A stretch of DNA of 5,161 bases from JBBDNV01 sp040877415 (GTDB lineage: Bacteria; Planctomycetota; Planctomycetia; Pirellulales; PALSA-1355), in NCBI GenBank assembly GCA_040877415.1, contig JBBDNV010000075.1:1-5161 (forward strand). The letters are read 5' to 3'. Position numbers and translations under genes: made by a program. Under the pieces are notes generated by a model. It had not been told where the DNA came from, searched no databases, and saw nothing but the letters and a program-made list of their open reading frames with translations. Of this stretch, positions 1 to 5,161 are shown in pieces; within the stretch, counting starts at the first letter, position 1; each line of letters starts with the position of its first letter.

Positions 1-707
1 CCGGTGACCGGGTCGCGCTGGAGGTGGCGGAGGCCTTTTTGTCCGGCGACGATGACGTCGTCGGCCATGCCGAGGAAGAGCCCGTGCTCGACGATACCGC
101 TGCGGGCGTGGAGTTCGGCGGCGAGTTCTTCGGGATTGGCGATGGGGCCGAAGGCGCAGTCGTAGATGTAGTTGCCTTCGTCGGTGGTGTAGGGCGAGCC
201 GTCGGGCTTGGTGCGGAGTTCGGGATTGCCGCCGAGGTCGTGGAGGAAGTGCCACTGGCCGGCGCGGCCGAAGGGGATGACCTCGACGGGGAGGCGGTAG
301 AGGGTGCCGAGCTGCGGGGACATTTTGGATTCGTCGACGACGATGATTTCGCGCTTGCTGGCTTGGGCCACGATTTTTTCATGCAGGAGGGCGCCGCCGC
401 CTCCTTTGATGAGGTTCAGTTGCGGGTCGACTTCGTCGGCGCCGTCGATGGTGACGTCGATGACGGCGGGGCCTTCGTCGTCGACGAGGGGGAGTCCGGC
501 AGCGGCGGCTTCACGGGCCACTTCGGTGGAAGTGGCGAAGCAGCGGAGTCCGGGCAGCTGGCCCGAGGCGTGGAGGCGGGCGATTTCGCGCAAGGCATGG
601 ACGGAAGTTGAACCGGTGCCGAGGCCGACGATGGTGCCGGGTTCGACAAAGCGCACGGCATAGACGGCGGCGGCGTGCTTGAGGGAGTCTTGGTCGAGCG
701 AGCGCAT
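1..707 (-). CDS. rpiA: Ribose-5-phosphate isomerase A (3' end cut by window edge)
   Basis: This enzyme interconverts ribose 5-phosphate and ribulose 5-phosphate in the non-oxidative pentose phosphate pathway, in the cytoplasm. 235 residues are visible and the frame is still open at base 1. RpiA proteins are usually about 220-235 aa, so only a few C-terminal residues should be missing. Visible motifs are the phosphate-binding loop GTGSTS (residues 30-35), DGADEVD (88-94) and KGGGGALLHEK (101-111). By alignment with E. coli RpiA from memory, the catalytic residues D81, D84, K94 and E103 correspond to D88, D91, K101 and E110 here, all present. The ATG at 707 places the conserved N-terminus as expected. 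An in-frame ATG at 776 would add 23 residues but has no ribosome binding site, and the extension resembles no RpiA N-terminus I know. The gene is divergent from the Fur-like gene. The family call is very secure. Confidence 0.97.
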   Translation of the reverse strand, partial: MRSLDQDSLKHAAAVYAVRFVEPGTIVGLGTGSTSVHALREIARLHASGQLPGLRCFATSTEVAREAAAAGLPLVDDEGPAVIDVTIDGADEVDPQLNLIKGGGGALLHEKIVAQASKREIIVVDESKMSPQLGTLYRLPVEVIPFGRAGQWHFLHDLGGNPELRTKPDGSPYTTDEGNYIYDCAFGPIANPEELAAELHARSGIVEHGLFLGMADDVIVAGQKGLRHLQRDPVT

Positions 708-767
708 GGAACGATTGTGCCATTTCCGCGGGCGGACGGGAGAATTTTCCGCTCCGGCCTCCGAGTC

Positions 768-796
768 TTGACCCATGGGGGGCGGGCGCGGAGTAT
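768..796 (+). promoter_or_regulatory. Candidate sigma70-type promoter for the Fur-led operon
   Basis: TTGACC (768-773) matches the -35 consensus at five of six positions. Exactly 17 bp later GAGTAT (791-796) matches the -10 consensus at only three of six, but these include the key second A and final T. Transcription would begin near 803, giving a leader of about 24 nt before the ATG at 827. It lies in the only intergenic gap upstream of the four-gene operon. The -10 is weak, so this is a prediction from spacing and position. Confidence 0.4.
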
Positions 797-803
797 CCGC
801 CTT

Positions 804-822
804 GGGCGCTGCGGCGCCTTTT
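804..822 (+). other. Short hairpin with T run abutting the Fur-like start codon
   Basis: GGCGC (805-809) and GCGCC (814-818) form a perfect 5-bp stem around a TGCG loop, extendable by a G-T pair (804/819). TTTT follows at 819-822, four bases before the ATG at 827. The hairpin occupies the place where a Shine-Dalgarno sequence would be, and none is present. It could be a 5' stem-loop affecting translation or a weak terminator-like element. A stem this short can also arise by chance in GC-rich DNA. Confidence 0.3.
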
Positions 823-826
823 ACCC

Positions 827-1309
827 ATGGAAGAGGTCGTGCGCCACCAGATCCGCGAGTTCCTTGCCAGCAAGGGGCTGCGCAAGACCACGCAACGCGA
901 TGGCATCATCGAGGCAGCCTTCAGCACGGACAAACATTACACGGCCGACGAGCTGCTCGACATGGCAAGGGAGATCGAACCGACGGTGAGCCGGGCGACG
1001 GTTTACCGGACGTTGCCGATTCTGGTGGAAAGCGGATTGTTACGGGAGCTGGATCTCGGGCAGGGGCGAAAGGTTTACGATCCGAATTTTGTCGACCATC
1101 CGCACCATAACCACCTCATCTGCCTCGACTGCCAGACGATCCTCGAGTTCGAGGATCTGAACATGGAGTTGCTCGAGAATTGCATGGCCAAGCGGATGGG
1201 TTTTACCCCGGCGAACAAGCAGGTGCGCATCGAGGCGCGGTGCGATGAATTGAAATTGAAAGGCGTGTGCCGCAAGAGCGGACGCGAGGTCGCCGCCGCG
1301 GTGGTGTGA
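827..1309 (+). CDS. Fur-family metal-dependent transcriptional regulator
   Basis: A 160-aa repressor of the ferric uptake regulator family, expected to be a cytoplasmic dimer that binds DNA when charged with metal. The N-terminal winged helix includes the recognition helix in VSRATVYRTL (55-64). The dimerisation and metal domain follows. The zinc pair CLDC (C99, C102) is present; after C148 the expected second CxxC is CRKS, so one Cys is missing. Aligned by eye to E. coli Fur, H33, E81, H90 and E101 correspond to H37, D85, H96 and E107. The second site H87, D89, E108 and H125 corresponds to H93, N95, E114 and D140. Glu rather than Asp at position 107 favours a Fur-type over a PerR-type peroxide sensor. 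No Shine-Dalgarno precedes the ATG. argH starts 2 nt after its stop, suggesting co-transcription. Fur versus Zur cannot be settled from sequence alone, so no symbol is given. Confidence 0.95.
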   Translation: MEEVVRHQIREFLASKGLRKTTQRDGIIEAAFSTDKHYTADELLDMAREIEPTVSRATVYRTLPILVESGLLRELDLGQGRKVYDPNFVDHPHHNHLICLDCQTILEFEDLNMELLENCMAKRMGFTPANKQVRIEARCDELKLKGVCRKSGREVAAAVV

Positions 1310-1311
1310 GT

Positions 1312-2688
1312 ATGTGGCACGGACGCTTCACCCAGGACCCGTCGGCGCGGCTGCGCGCCTACGGGGAGTCGGTCTCTTTCGACCAGCGGCTGGCGCTGCA
1401 GGATATCGCGGGGTCGAAAGCCCACGCCGCGGCGTTGCGCAAAGCGGGCTTGTTGACGCCCCGGGAGCTGCAGGCCATCGGCACGGGGCTCGACGCGATC
1501 GGGCGGGAAATCCGCGCCGGGAAGTTCCGGTGGCGCACGGATCTCGAGGACGTGCACATGAACATCGAGGCGGCGCTGACCAAGAAGATCGGCGCGGCCG
1601 GGGCCAAGCTGCACACCGCGCGGTCGCGCAACGATCAGGTGGCGACCGACCTGCGGTTGTGGATGCGGGAGGAAGTGGCGGCGCTGGTGGCCTCGGTGCG
1701 GCGGTTGCAAAAGTCGCTGGTCGGGCTGGCGCAGGAAGCCGGTGAGGCGATTATGCCCGGCTACACGCATTTGCAGCGGGCTCAGCCGGTGCTGGCGGCG
1801 CATCATTTGCTGGCTTATGTCGAGATGTTGGAACGCGATGCGGGGCGGTTGGCGGATGCCGCCAAGCGGGCCAATGTGTTGCCGCTGGGATCGGGAGCGT
1901 TGGCCGGTTCGACGATTGCGCTGGATCGCGCGTTCATGGCGAAGCAACTCGGCTTCGACGGTGTGTCGCAGAACAGCATGGATGCGGTGTCCGATCGGGA
2001 TTTCGCCTGCGAATTTCTCTCGGCCTGCGCCATTACGGGCATGCACTTGTCGCGTCTCTGCGAGGACACGGTGCTGTGGGCTTCGAGTGAGTTTGGGTTT
2101 CTGCGGTTGAGTGACGCGCACACGACGGGCTCGAGCTTGATGCCGCAAAAGAAGAATCCGGATATCGCGGAATTGGCCCGCGGGAAGACGGGGAGGCTCT
2201 ACGGAAATTTGGTGTCACTGTTGACCACGCTCAAGGGTCTGCCGTTGTCGTACAACCGCGACTTGCAGGAAGACAAAGAACCGGTCTTCGACTCGGCGGA
2301 CACGCTGGGGTCCTCGCTGGAAATTCTCGCCGAGATGTTCGCCGCCGCACGGTGGGACAAGAAGCGCATGGCGGCGGCGGCGGATGACGCGTTGCTGGTG
2401 GCGACAGATTGGGCGGATTATCTGGTGCGGAAAGGACTGCCCTTCCGCGAGGCGCACGCGGTAGTCGGGAAATTGGTGGGTCTGAGTGTGAGACGCGGGG
2501 TGAGTCTGCGTGAATTGTCACTCAAGGATCTGCTGGCGGTGAGCAAACACTTCAAAGCCGATGCGATGGAATGCCTCGACGCACGGCGGTCACTGCAGGC
2601 GCGGACGGCCGAGGGCGCGCCGTCGCCGAAGCGGGTGGCTGCGCGGCTGGTCTGGTGGCGCAAGCGGCTGGCCGCGGCCAAGCCATGA
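1312..2688 (+). CDS. argH: Argininosuccinate lyase
   Basis: This enzyme splits argininosuccinate into arginine and fumarate, the last step of arginine biosynthesis, as a cytoplasmic homotetramer of the fumarase/aspartase superfamily. The 458 aa match the usual length of about 460. Conserved blocks in order are the N-terminal WHGRF, HTARSRNDQ (101-109), PGYTHLQRAQPV (149-160, with the catalytic-region His153), VSDRD (226-230), the superfamily signature GSSLMPQKKNPD (273-284, carrying the catalytic serine loop) and DLQEDKEPVFD (317-327). The frame extends 15 codons upstream to a GTG... start-like codon inside the Fur-like gene, but MWHGRF is the family N-terminus, so the ATG at 1312 is chosen. 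There is no clear Shine-Dalgarno, and with only 2 nt from the preceding stop, translation is probably coupled. No other arginine genes are in the window. Confidence 0.97.
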   Translation: MWHGRFTQDPSARLRAYGESVSFDQRLALQDIAGSKAHAAALRKAGLLTPRELQAIGTGLDAIGREIRAGKFRWRTDLEDVHMNIEAALTKKIGAAGAKLHTARSRNDQVATDLRLWMREEVAALVASVRRLQKSLVGLAQEAGEAIMPGYTHLQRAQPVLAAHHLLAYVEMLERDAGRLADAAKRANVLPLGSGALAGSTIALDRAFMAKQLGFDGVSQNSMDAVSDRDFACEFLSACAITGMHLSRLCEDTVLWASSEFGFLRLSDAHTTGSSLMPQKKNPDIAELARGKTGRLYGNLVSLLTTLKGLPLSYNRDLQEDKEPVFDSADTLGSSLEILAEMFAAARWDKKRMAAAADDALLVATDWADYLVRKGLPFREAHAVVGKLVGLSVRRGVSLRELSLKDLLAVSKHFKADAMECLDARRSLQARTAEGAPSPKRVAARLVWWRKRLAAAKP

Positions 2689-3245
2689 GCGGGGGCTGGG
2701 AGTTGTTGAGGGAAGACGTGCTCTTGGATGACGTACATGTGCGGGTCACACGCGAGACGATGCGCACGCCGTCGCGTCCCGAGGGACGCGAGTGGACCAA
2801 GGTGGCGCGCAAGGTGGGGGTGACCATCGCGCCGCGGTTGGCCGACGGATCGTTTGTGTTGATCCGCGAGGAGAGGGTGCCGGCGCGGCGCGATTTTTGG
2901 CAGTTTCCGGCGGGGCAAGTGGAGGGGGAGGCGACCGAAGATGCGATTGAAGCAGCGGCGCGGCGGGAGCTGGCTGAAGAGGCGGGCTGCGAGGCGGCGG
3001 GGCAGCTGGAATATCTCGGGAAGTTTTTCACTTCGCCGGGCTTCACCGACGAGCACACGCACCAGTTTCTAGCCACCGAGGTCCATTGCGATCCGCGCGC
3101 CACGGCGCATGACGGGGAAGAGCAGATTTTGGAGATCAAGACTTTCGGCGCGGAGGAATTGCGCGAGATGGTCGCGCAGGGGGTCATCGAGGATGCCAAC
3201 ACGCTCGGCCTTTACGCGCGTCTGGCGGCGGGGAGGTGGCTGTGA
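2685..3245 (+). CDS. Nudix hydrolase, ADP-ribose pyrophosphatase-like
   Basis: A 186-aa Nudix protein, expected to hydrolyse ADP-ribose or a related nucleoside diphosphate sugar into AMP plus a sugar phosphate in the cytoplasm. The Nudix core is visible as FPAG (74-77) and RELAEEAGC (94-102), with metal-binding glutamates E95, E98 and E99. The SPGFTDE motif (117-123) follows, with Pro118 16 residues beyond the Nudix box, a known marker of ADP-ribose pyrophosphatases. The box is unusual: 16 residues separate Gly77 from Arg94-Glu95 rather than the canonical 13. The ATG at 2685 overlaps the argH stop (ATGA), and the family N-terminus fits this start. An upstream in-frame start at 2571 lies inside argH and adds a low-complexity Ala/Gly stretch, so it was discarded. 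The exact substrate is not determinable from sequence. Confidence 0.9.
   Translation: MSGGWELLREDVLLDDVHVRVTRETMRTPSRPEGREWTKVARKVGVTIAPRLADGSFVLIREERVPARRDFWQFPAGQVEGEATEDAIEAAARRELAEEAGCEAAGQLEYLGKFFTSPGFTDEHTHQFLATEVHCDPRATAHDGEEQILEIKTFGAEELREMVAQGVIEDANTLGLYARLAAGRWL
3232..3238 (+). promoter_or_regulatory. Ribosome binding site that sets the tatC start
   Basis: GGAGGTG is a strong Shine-Dalgarno match within the last codons of the Nudix gene. Counting from the end of GGAGG, 5 nt separate it from the GTG at 3242. It overlaps the other in-frame GTG at 3236, so it can only serve the 3242 start. It is one of the few clear ribosome binding sites in this window. Confidence 0.75.
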
Positions 3246-4054
3246 GTCTGGAAAAGTTCATCAAATTCCGCGACGAGCGGGACACGCCGAAGCCGTTTCT
3301 CGATCATATCGAGGATCTGCGGCGGATGATCGTGCGGATGGCCATTGCGCTGGGGATTTGCATGCTGTTCGCCTTCATCTTCCGCGCAGAACTGGCGGCG
3401 TTCGTGCAGGGCCCGCTCTTGGCGGTGGATCCGACGCGGGTCGATAACCTGCAGTCGCTCGGCGTGGCCGATTCGATGACGATTTCGCTGAAGTTGGCGT
3501 TTTACGCCGGGCTGGTCGTGTCCTTTCCGGTGCTGTTGTATTTTCTGGCAGAGTTTGTCCTCCCGGCTTTGACCGCCCGGGAGCGGCGGGTCGTGCTGTT
3601 CGCTTCGGCGGTGGGGTTCGTGCTTTTTCTCATCGGGGCGGTCTTCGCGTTTTCCGTCGTGCTGCCGGCGGCGCTGGAATTTTTCTTCAAGGACGCGCAA
3701 ATGATGCAGTGGCGTCCGACTTGGACGGTGCGCGAATACTACAGCTTCACCACGCAATTCACCCTGGCCTTCGGGTTGGCTTTCGAGTTGCCGGTGGTGG
3801 TGCTGGCCTTGGTCAAGGTCGGCCTTCTCAACCACGACCAGATGCGGACCACGCGGCCCTATGCCATTGTGGTGATTTGTTTGCTGGCGGCGGTCATCAC
3901 GCCGACCACCGATATTTTCACCCTGCTGCTGATGGCAGGGCCCATGGTGCTGCTTTACGAGGCGTGTATCTGGATTGCGCGCTGGATGGAGCGGCGTGAG
4001 GCGTTCACCAGATCCGACGCAGGCCATAGCGATCAAAGACCTGATCGCGACTGA
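3242..4054 (+). CDS. tatC: Sec-independent (Tat) protein translocase subunit TatC
   Basis: TatC is the inner-membrane receptor that recognises twin-arginine signal peptides and, with TatA-type subunits, exports folded proteins. The 270-aa product has about six hydrophobic segments: roughly 29-48, 82-110, 117-141, 170-193, 205-220 and 225-246. Family landmarks are FLDHIEDLRR (19-28), ALTARERR (109-116), FGLAFELPV (177-185) and AAVITPTTD (216-224), followed by LLMAGPMVLLYE (229-240). Relative to E. coli TatC, E103 and E170 appear as E114 and E182, and D211 as D224. E15 is replaced by Asp25. The GTG start at 3242 is chosen for its Shine-Dalgarno; it overlaps the Nudix stop as GTGA. No tatA or tatB is in the window, so they must lie elsewhere. 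The last 16 residues (255-270) are encoded opposite the 3' end of the PIN toxin gene and look poorly conserved. Confidence 0.96.
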   Translation: MSLEKFIKFRDERDTPKPFLDHIEDLRRMIVRMAIALGICMLFAFIFRAELAAFVQGPLLAVDPTRVDNLQSLGVADSMTISLKLAFYAGLVVSFPVLLYFLAEFVLPALTARERRVVLFASAVGFVLFLIGAVFAFSVVLPAALEFFFKDAQMMQWRPTWTVREYYSFTTQFTLAFGLAFELPVVVLALVKVGLLNHDQMRTTRPYAIVVICLLAAVITPTTDIFTLLLMAGPMVLLYEACIWIARWMERREAFTRSDAGHSDQRPDRD

Positions 4055-4391
4055 TGATGTCGAGTCCGCGCTGGCGGGCTTGGACGACTTGGATGCGGTC
4101 GAACGGATCCCCGTGCACGGGTTCCAAGTGCTGCACGGCAGTGACGGCGCGCCAGTCGGGAGGGATGAGTTCGAAGCCGTTTTGCTCGAAGAGGCGCGGG
4201 AGGTCGGTGTCGAGCGAGTAGGGGAGCTTCAGTTTGCCGAGGCCGACTTTGATGGCGGCCTCCCAGACGGAGGCGAGACTGACAAAGCAGTCATGCCGCC
4301 CGCATTCCATCAGACCGGCGGCCCGATCCGAAAGATTCGGCGAGTCCTCGAACAGAGCGATCCAAGCATTGGTATCGACCAAATACCTCAC
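4005..4391 (-). CDS. PIN-domain ribonuclease toxin (VapC-like, Sll0205-type)
   Basis: A 128-aa PIN-domain protein, expected to be the toxin of a type II toxin-antitoxin pair that cuts RNA using Mg2+ or Mn2+. The acidic catalytic residues are visible: D6 in YLVDTNAW (3-10), E44 in SVWEAAIKVGLGKL (41-54), D95 and D98 in HGDPFDR (93-99), and D116 in ISRDQVF (113-119). The WEAAIK and DPFDR blocks are typical of the Sll0205-like PIN group, and the length is normal. The GTG start at 4391 overlaps the antitoxin stop (GTGA). It has an AAGGA Shine-Dalgarno at 4402-4398, 6 nt upstream. The frame is open further upstream, but that stretch only shadows the antitoxin. All catalytic acids are intact, so the toxin should be functional. 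Its 3' end converges on and overlaps tatC by 50 bp. Confidence 0.93.
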   Translation of the reverse strand: MRYLVDTNAWIALFEDSPNLSDRAAGLMECGRHDCFVSLASVWEAAIKVGLGKLKLPYSLDTDLPRLFEQNGFELIPPDWRAVTAVQHLEPVHGDPFDRIQVVQARQRGLDIISRDQVFDRYGLRRIW

Positions 4392-4621
4392 ATGTATTCC
4401 TTGAACTCCTCGAGCGGTTCGTCGAAGTCGGGCGCCATGTAGAAGCCTGGTCCCTTGGCGCAACCGCGTTTGGCTTTGGTATGCTTTACCGGCACGGGCG
4501 GGCGCAGCTCGGCAACCCGTTTGCCGTGCTTGGTGATGTAGATGGTTTCGCCGCCGGCCACCTCGTCGAGTAGCCGGGAGAGGTGGGTTTTGGCCTCGAA
4601 GGCTCCGACTTCTTTGATCAT
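4388..4621 (-). CDS. Phd/YefM-type antitoxin
   Basis: A 77-aa antitoxin that should neutralise the adjacent PIN toxin and repress its own promoter. The N-terminal Phd/YefM DNA-binding fold is recognisable from VGAFEAKTHLSRLLDEV (5-21), then ETIYITKHGKRVAELRP (25-41). A basic linker follows. The acidic C-terminal tail PDFDEPLEEFKEYM (64-77) is the expected toxin-binding part and is common in Phd antitoxins paired with PIN toxins. The start is the ATG at 4621, giving the standard family N-terminus. No Shine-Dalgarno is seen upstream. The antitoxin precedes the toxin with a 4-nt overlap, the standard order and coupling for these modules. The 40 bp before the gene are AT-rich and contain a tandem repeat suited to an autoregulatory operator. 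Confidence 0.93.
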   Translation of the reverse strand: MIKEVGAFEAKTHLSRLLDEVAGGETIYITKHGKRVAELRPPVPVKHTKAKRGCAKGPGFYMAPDFDEPLEEFKEYM

Positions 4622-4626
4622 GCATA

Positions 4627-4644
4627 TAGACTAGTTAGACTAGT
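4627..4644. repeat. Perfect 9-bp tandem repeat, candidate antitoxin operator
   Basis: TAGACTAGT occurs twice in direct succession (4627-4635 and 4636-4644), each copy containing the 6-bp palindrome ACTAGT. It lies 6 bp upstream of the antitoxin ATG on the minus strand, in an AT-rich island inside GC-rich DNA. The palindromes ATGCAT (4620-4625) and TGATCA (4615-4620) continue across the start codon. Type II antitoxins of this family repress their own operons through short palindromic sites near the promoter, so an operator role is likely but inferred. I could not place a convincing -10/-35 pair here. Confidence 0.6.
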
Positions 4645-4696
4645 TGGAAAAGCGAGGGATTTTTCCCGGACTGGGCTGGTGGCGTTGGGCGGGGCG

Positions 4697-4714
4697 GCGG
4701 CCGGGGACGGCCGC
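4697..4714. repeat. GC-rich perfect hairpin in the intergenic gap
   Basis: GCGGCCG (4697-4703) and CGGCCGC (4708-4714) form a perfect 7-bp stem with a GGGA loop. It sits between the divergent antitoxin and BtuF-like genes. No T run follows on either strand, so it is not a standard intrinsic terminator, and both flanking genes point away from it. It could be a REP-like dispersed repeat or a structural site; only one copy is in this window. The rest of the 4622-4768 gap shows only the tandem repeat near the antitoxin and a weak possible -10 (TACGAT, 4756-4761). Confidence 0.45.
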
Positions 4715-4768
4715 TCTCCAAGGAACCGGATTGCTGGCGGGGTGGCTTCTGTGGTTACGATGTTCCTT

Positions 4769-5161
4769 ATGCGGATTGTCTCCTTGCTGCCAAGTGCCAC
4801 CGAGATTGTGGCGGATCTGGGGTTACTCCACTCGCTCGTCGGCCGTTCGCATGAGTGTCAGTGGCCGGCGGGGGTGCGGGCGGTGCCAGCGGTTGCGGCC
4901 AGCCGGATTGATTCGGCCGCGCTGGACGGGCGGCCGATCGATGAGGCGGTGCGCGCGGCGGTGGAAGAGGGGGAGGCGCTTTACGTGGTGGATGGGGAAC
5001 TGCTGGCGGCGTTGCGGCCGGAGGTGATCATCACCCAGGACTTGTGCAGAGTTTGCGCCGTTGCGGGAGAGGACTTCGGCGGGGTCGGGGCACGGGTGAT
5101 AACGCTCGGGCCGCGGACGTTGGAGGAGGTGGCGGAGTCAGTGCGGTATTTGGGGCGGGAG
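4769..5161 (+). CDS. BtuF/TroA-like 'cobalamin-binding' protein, N-terminal part (cut by window edge)
   Basis: 131 residues of a helical-backbone metal-receptor protein, related to the vitamin B12-binding BtuF and other TroA-like substrate-binding proteins. The family runs about 270-300 aa, so roughly half is visible and the frame is open at the right edge. Landmarks are SLLPSATE (5-12), HECQWP (28-33), SRID (45-48) and QDLCRVCAV (90-98). The protein starts directly with the mature-type fold and has no signal peptide or lipobox, as in the subgroup annotated 'cobalamin-binding protein' whose role is not clear to me. The conserved Cys and His (H28, C30, C93, C96) suggest metal or cofactor contact. 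The ATG at 4769 fits the family start; an in-frame ATG at 4760 would add three residues. No Shine-Dalgarno is seen. A weak TACGAT at 4756-4761 would place transcription almost at the ATG, allowing a leaderless message. Confidence 0.88.
   Translation, partial: MRIVSLLPSATEIVADLGLLHSLVGRSHECQWPAGVRAVPAVAASRIDSAALDGRPIDEAVRAAVEEGEALYVVDGELLAALRPEVIITQDLCRVCAVAGEDFGGVGARVITLGPRTLEEVAESVRYLGRE

Noticed and set aside
24..611. Plus-strand open frame of 195 codons opposite rpiA
   Set aside because: The product is Gly/Asp/Ala/Val-rich and mirrors rpiA codons; the minus-strand RpiA has all catalytic motifs.
707..776. Longer rpiA start at 776
   Set aside because: In frame and open, but it has no ribosome binding site, would overlap the promoter region, and adds residues unlike known RpiA N-termini.
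708..826. Fur box in the divergent intergenic region (autoregulation)
   Set aside because: I looked for an AT-rich inverted repeat like the classic 19-bp Fur site and found none; the region is GC-rich.
1075..2148. Long minus-strand open frame (357 codons) opposite argH
   Set aside because: Its product is Arg/Pro/His-rich low complexity with no recognisable domain, and it lies wholly opposite the clear Fur-like and argH genes. It is a by-product of high GC.
3212..4036. Minus-strand open frame of 274 codons opposite tatC
   Set aside because: The product is His/Arg/Gln-rich with no domain, and it is antisense to an unambiguous TatC.
4623..4628. TATATG as the antitoxin -10 box
   Set aside because: It lies one base before the ATG, so transcription would start inside the gene; the matching -35 (TTTTCC) is also weak.
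4644..5027. Plus-strand open frame of 127 codons overlapping the BtuF-like gene
   Set aside because: The product is Trp/Arg/Cys-rich and frame-shifted from the BtuF-like frame, which has clear family motifs.

Overview
This window is high in GC (roughly 60-65% by eye) and densely coded. It reads as a bacterial chromosome segment of mostly housekeeping genes with one small toxin-antitoxin module. Few genes have a Shine-Dalgarno sequence. The ArgH, Fur-type and BtuF-like sequences resemble those I associate with Verrucomicrobiota, but that placement is an inference from memory and not a search result.

Layout. At 1-707, on the minus strand and running off the left edge, is rpiA (ribose-5-phosphate isomerase A). 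A 119-bp divergent intergenic stretch (708-826) follows. It holds a plausible sigma70 promoter and a small hairpin with a T run in front of the next gene. From 827 to 4054 four plus-strand genes are packed as one apparent operon: a Fur-family regulator, argH (argininosuccinate lyase), an ADP-ribose-pyrophosphatase-like Nudix hydrolase, and tatC. The junctions are a 2-nt gap, a 4-nt ATGA overlap and a 4-nt GTGA overlap, so translational coupling is likely throughout.

At 4005-4621 on the minus strand lies a Phd/YefM-type antitoxin followed by a PIN-domain (VapC-like) toxin, overlapping by 4 nt (GTGA). The toxin converges on tatC, and the two reading frames overlap tail to tail by 50 bp. The 147-bp gap 4622-4768 contains a perfect 9-bp tandem repeat just upstream of the antitoxin (candidate operator) and a GC-rich perfect hairpin. 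From 4769 to the right edge is the N-terminal half of a BtuF/TroA-like helical-backbone 'cobalamin-binding' protein that lacks a signal peptide.

The four operon genes have no obvious single pathway: metal-responsive regulation, arginine synthesis, nucleotide-sugar clean-up and folded-protein export. The most noteworthy points are the regulator-first coupled operon, the tatC/toxin tail overlap and the repeat-bearing antitoxin leader. I see no CRISPR array, RNA gene, insertion sequence or clearly new multi-gene system.
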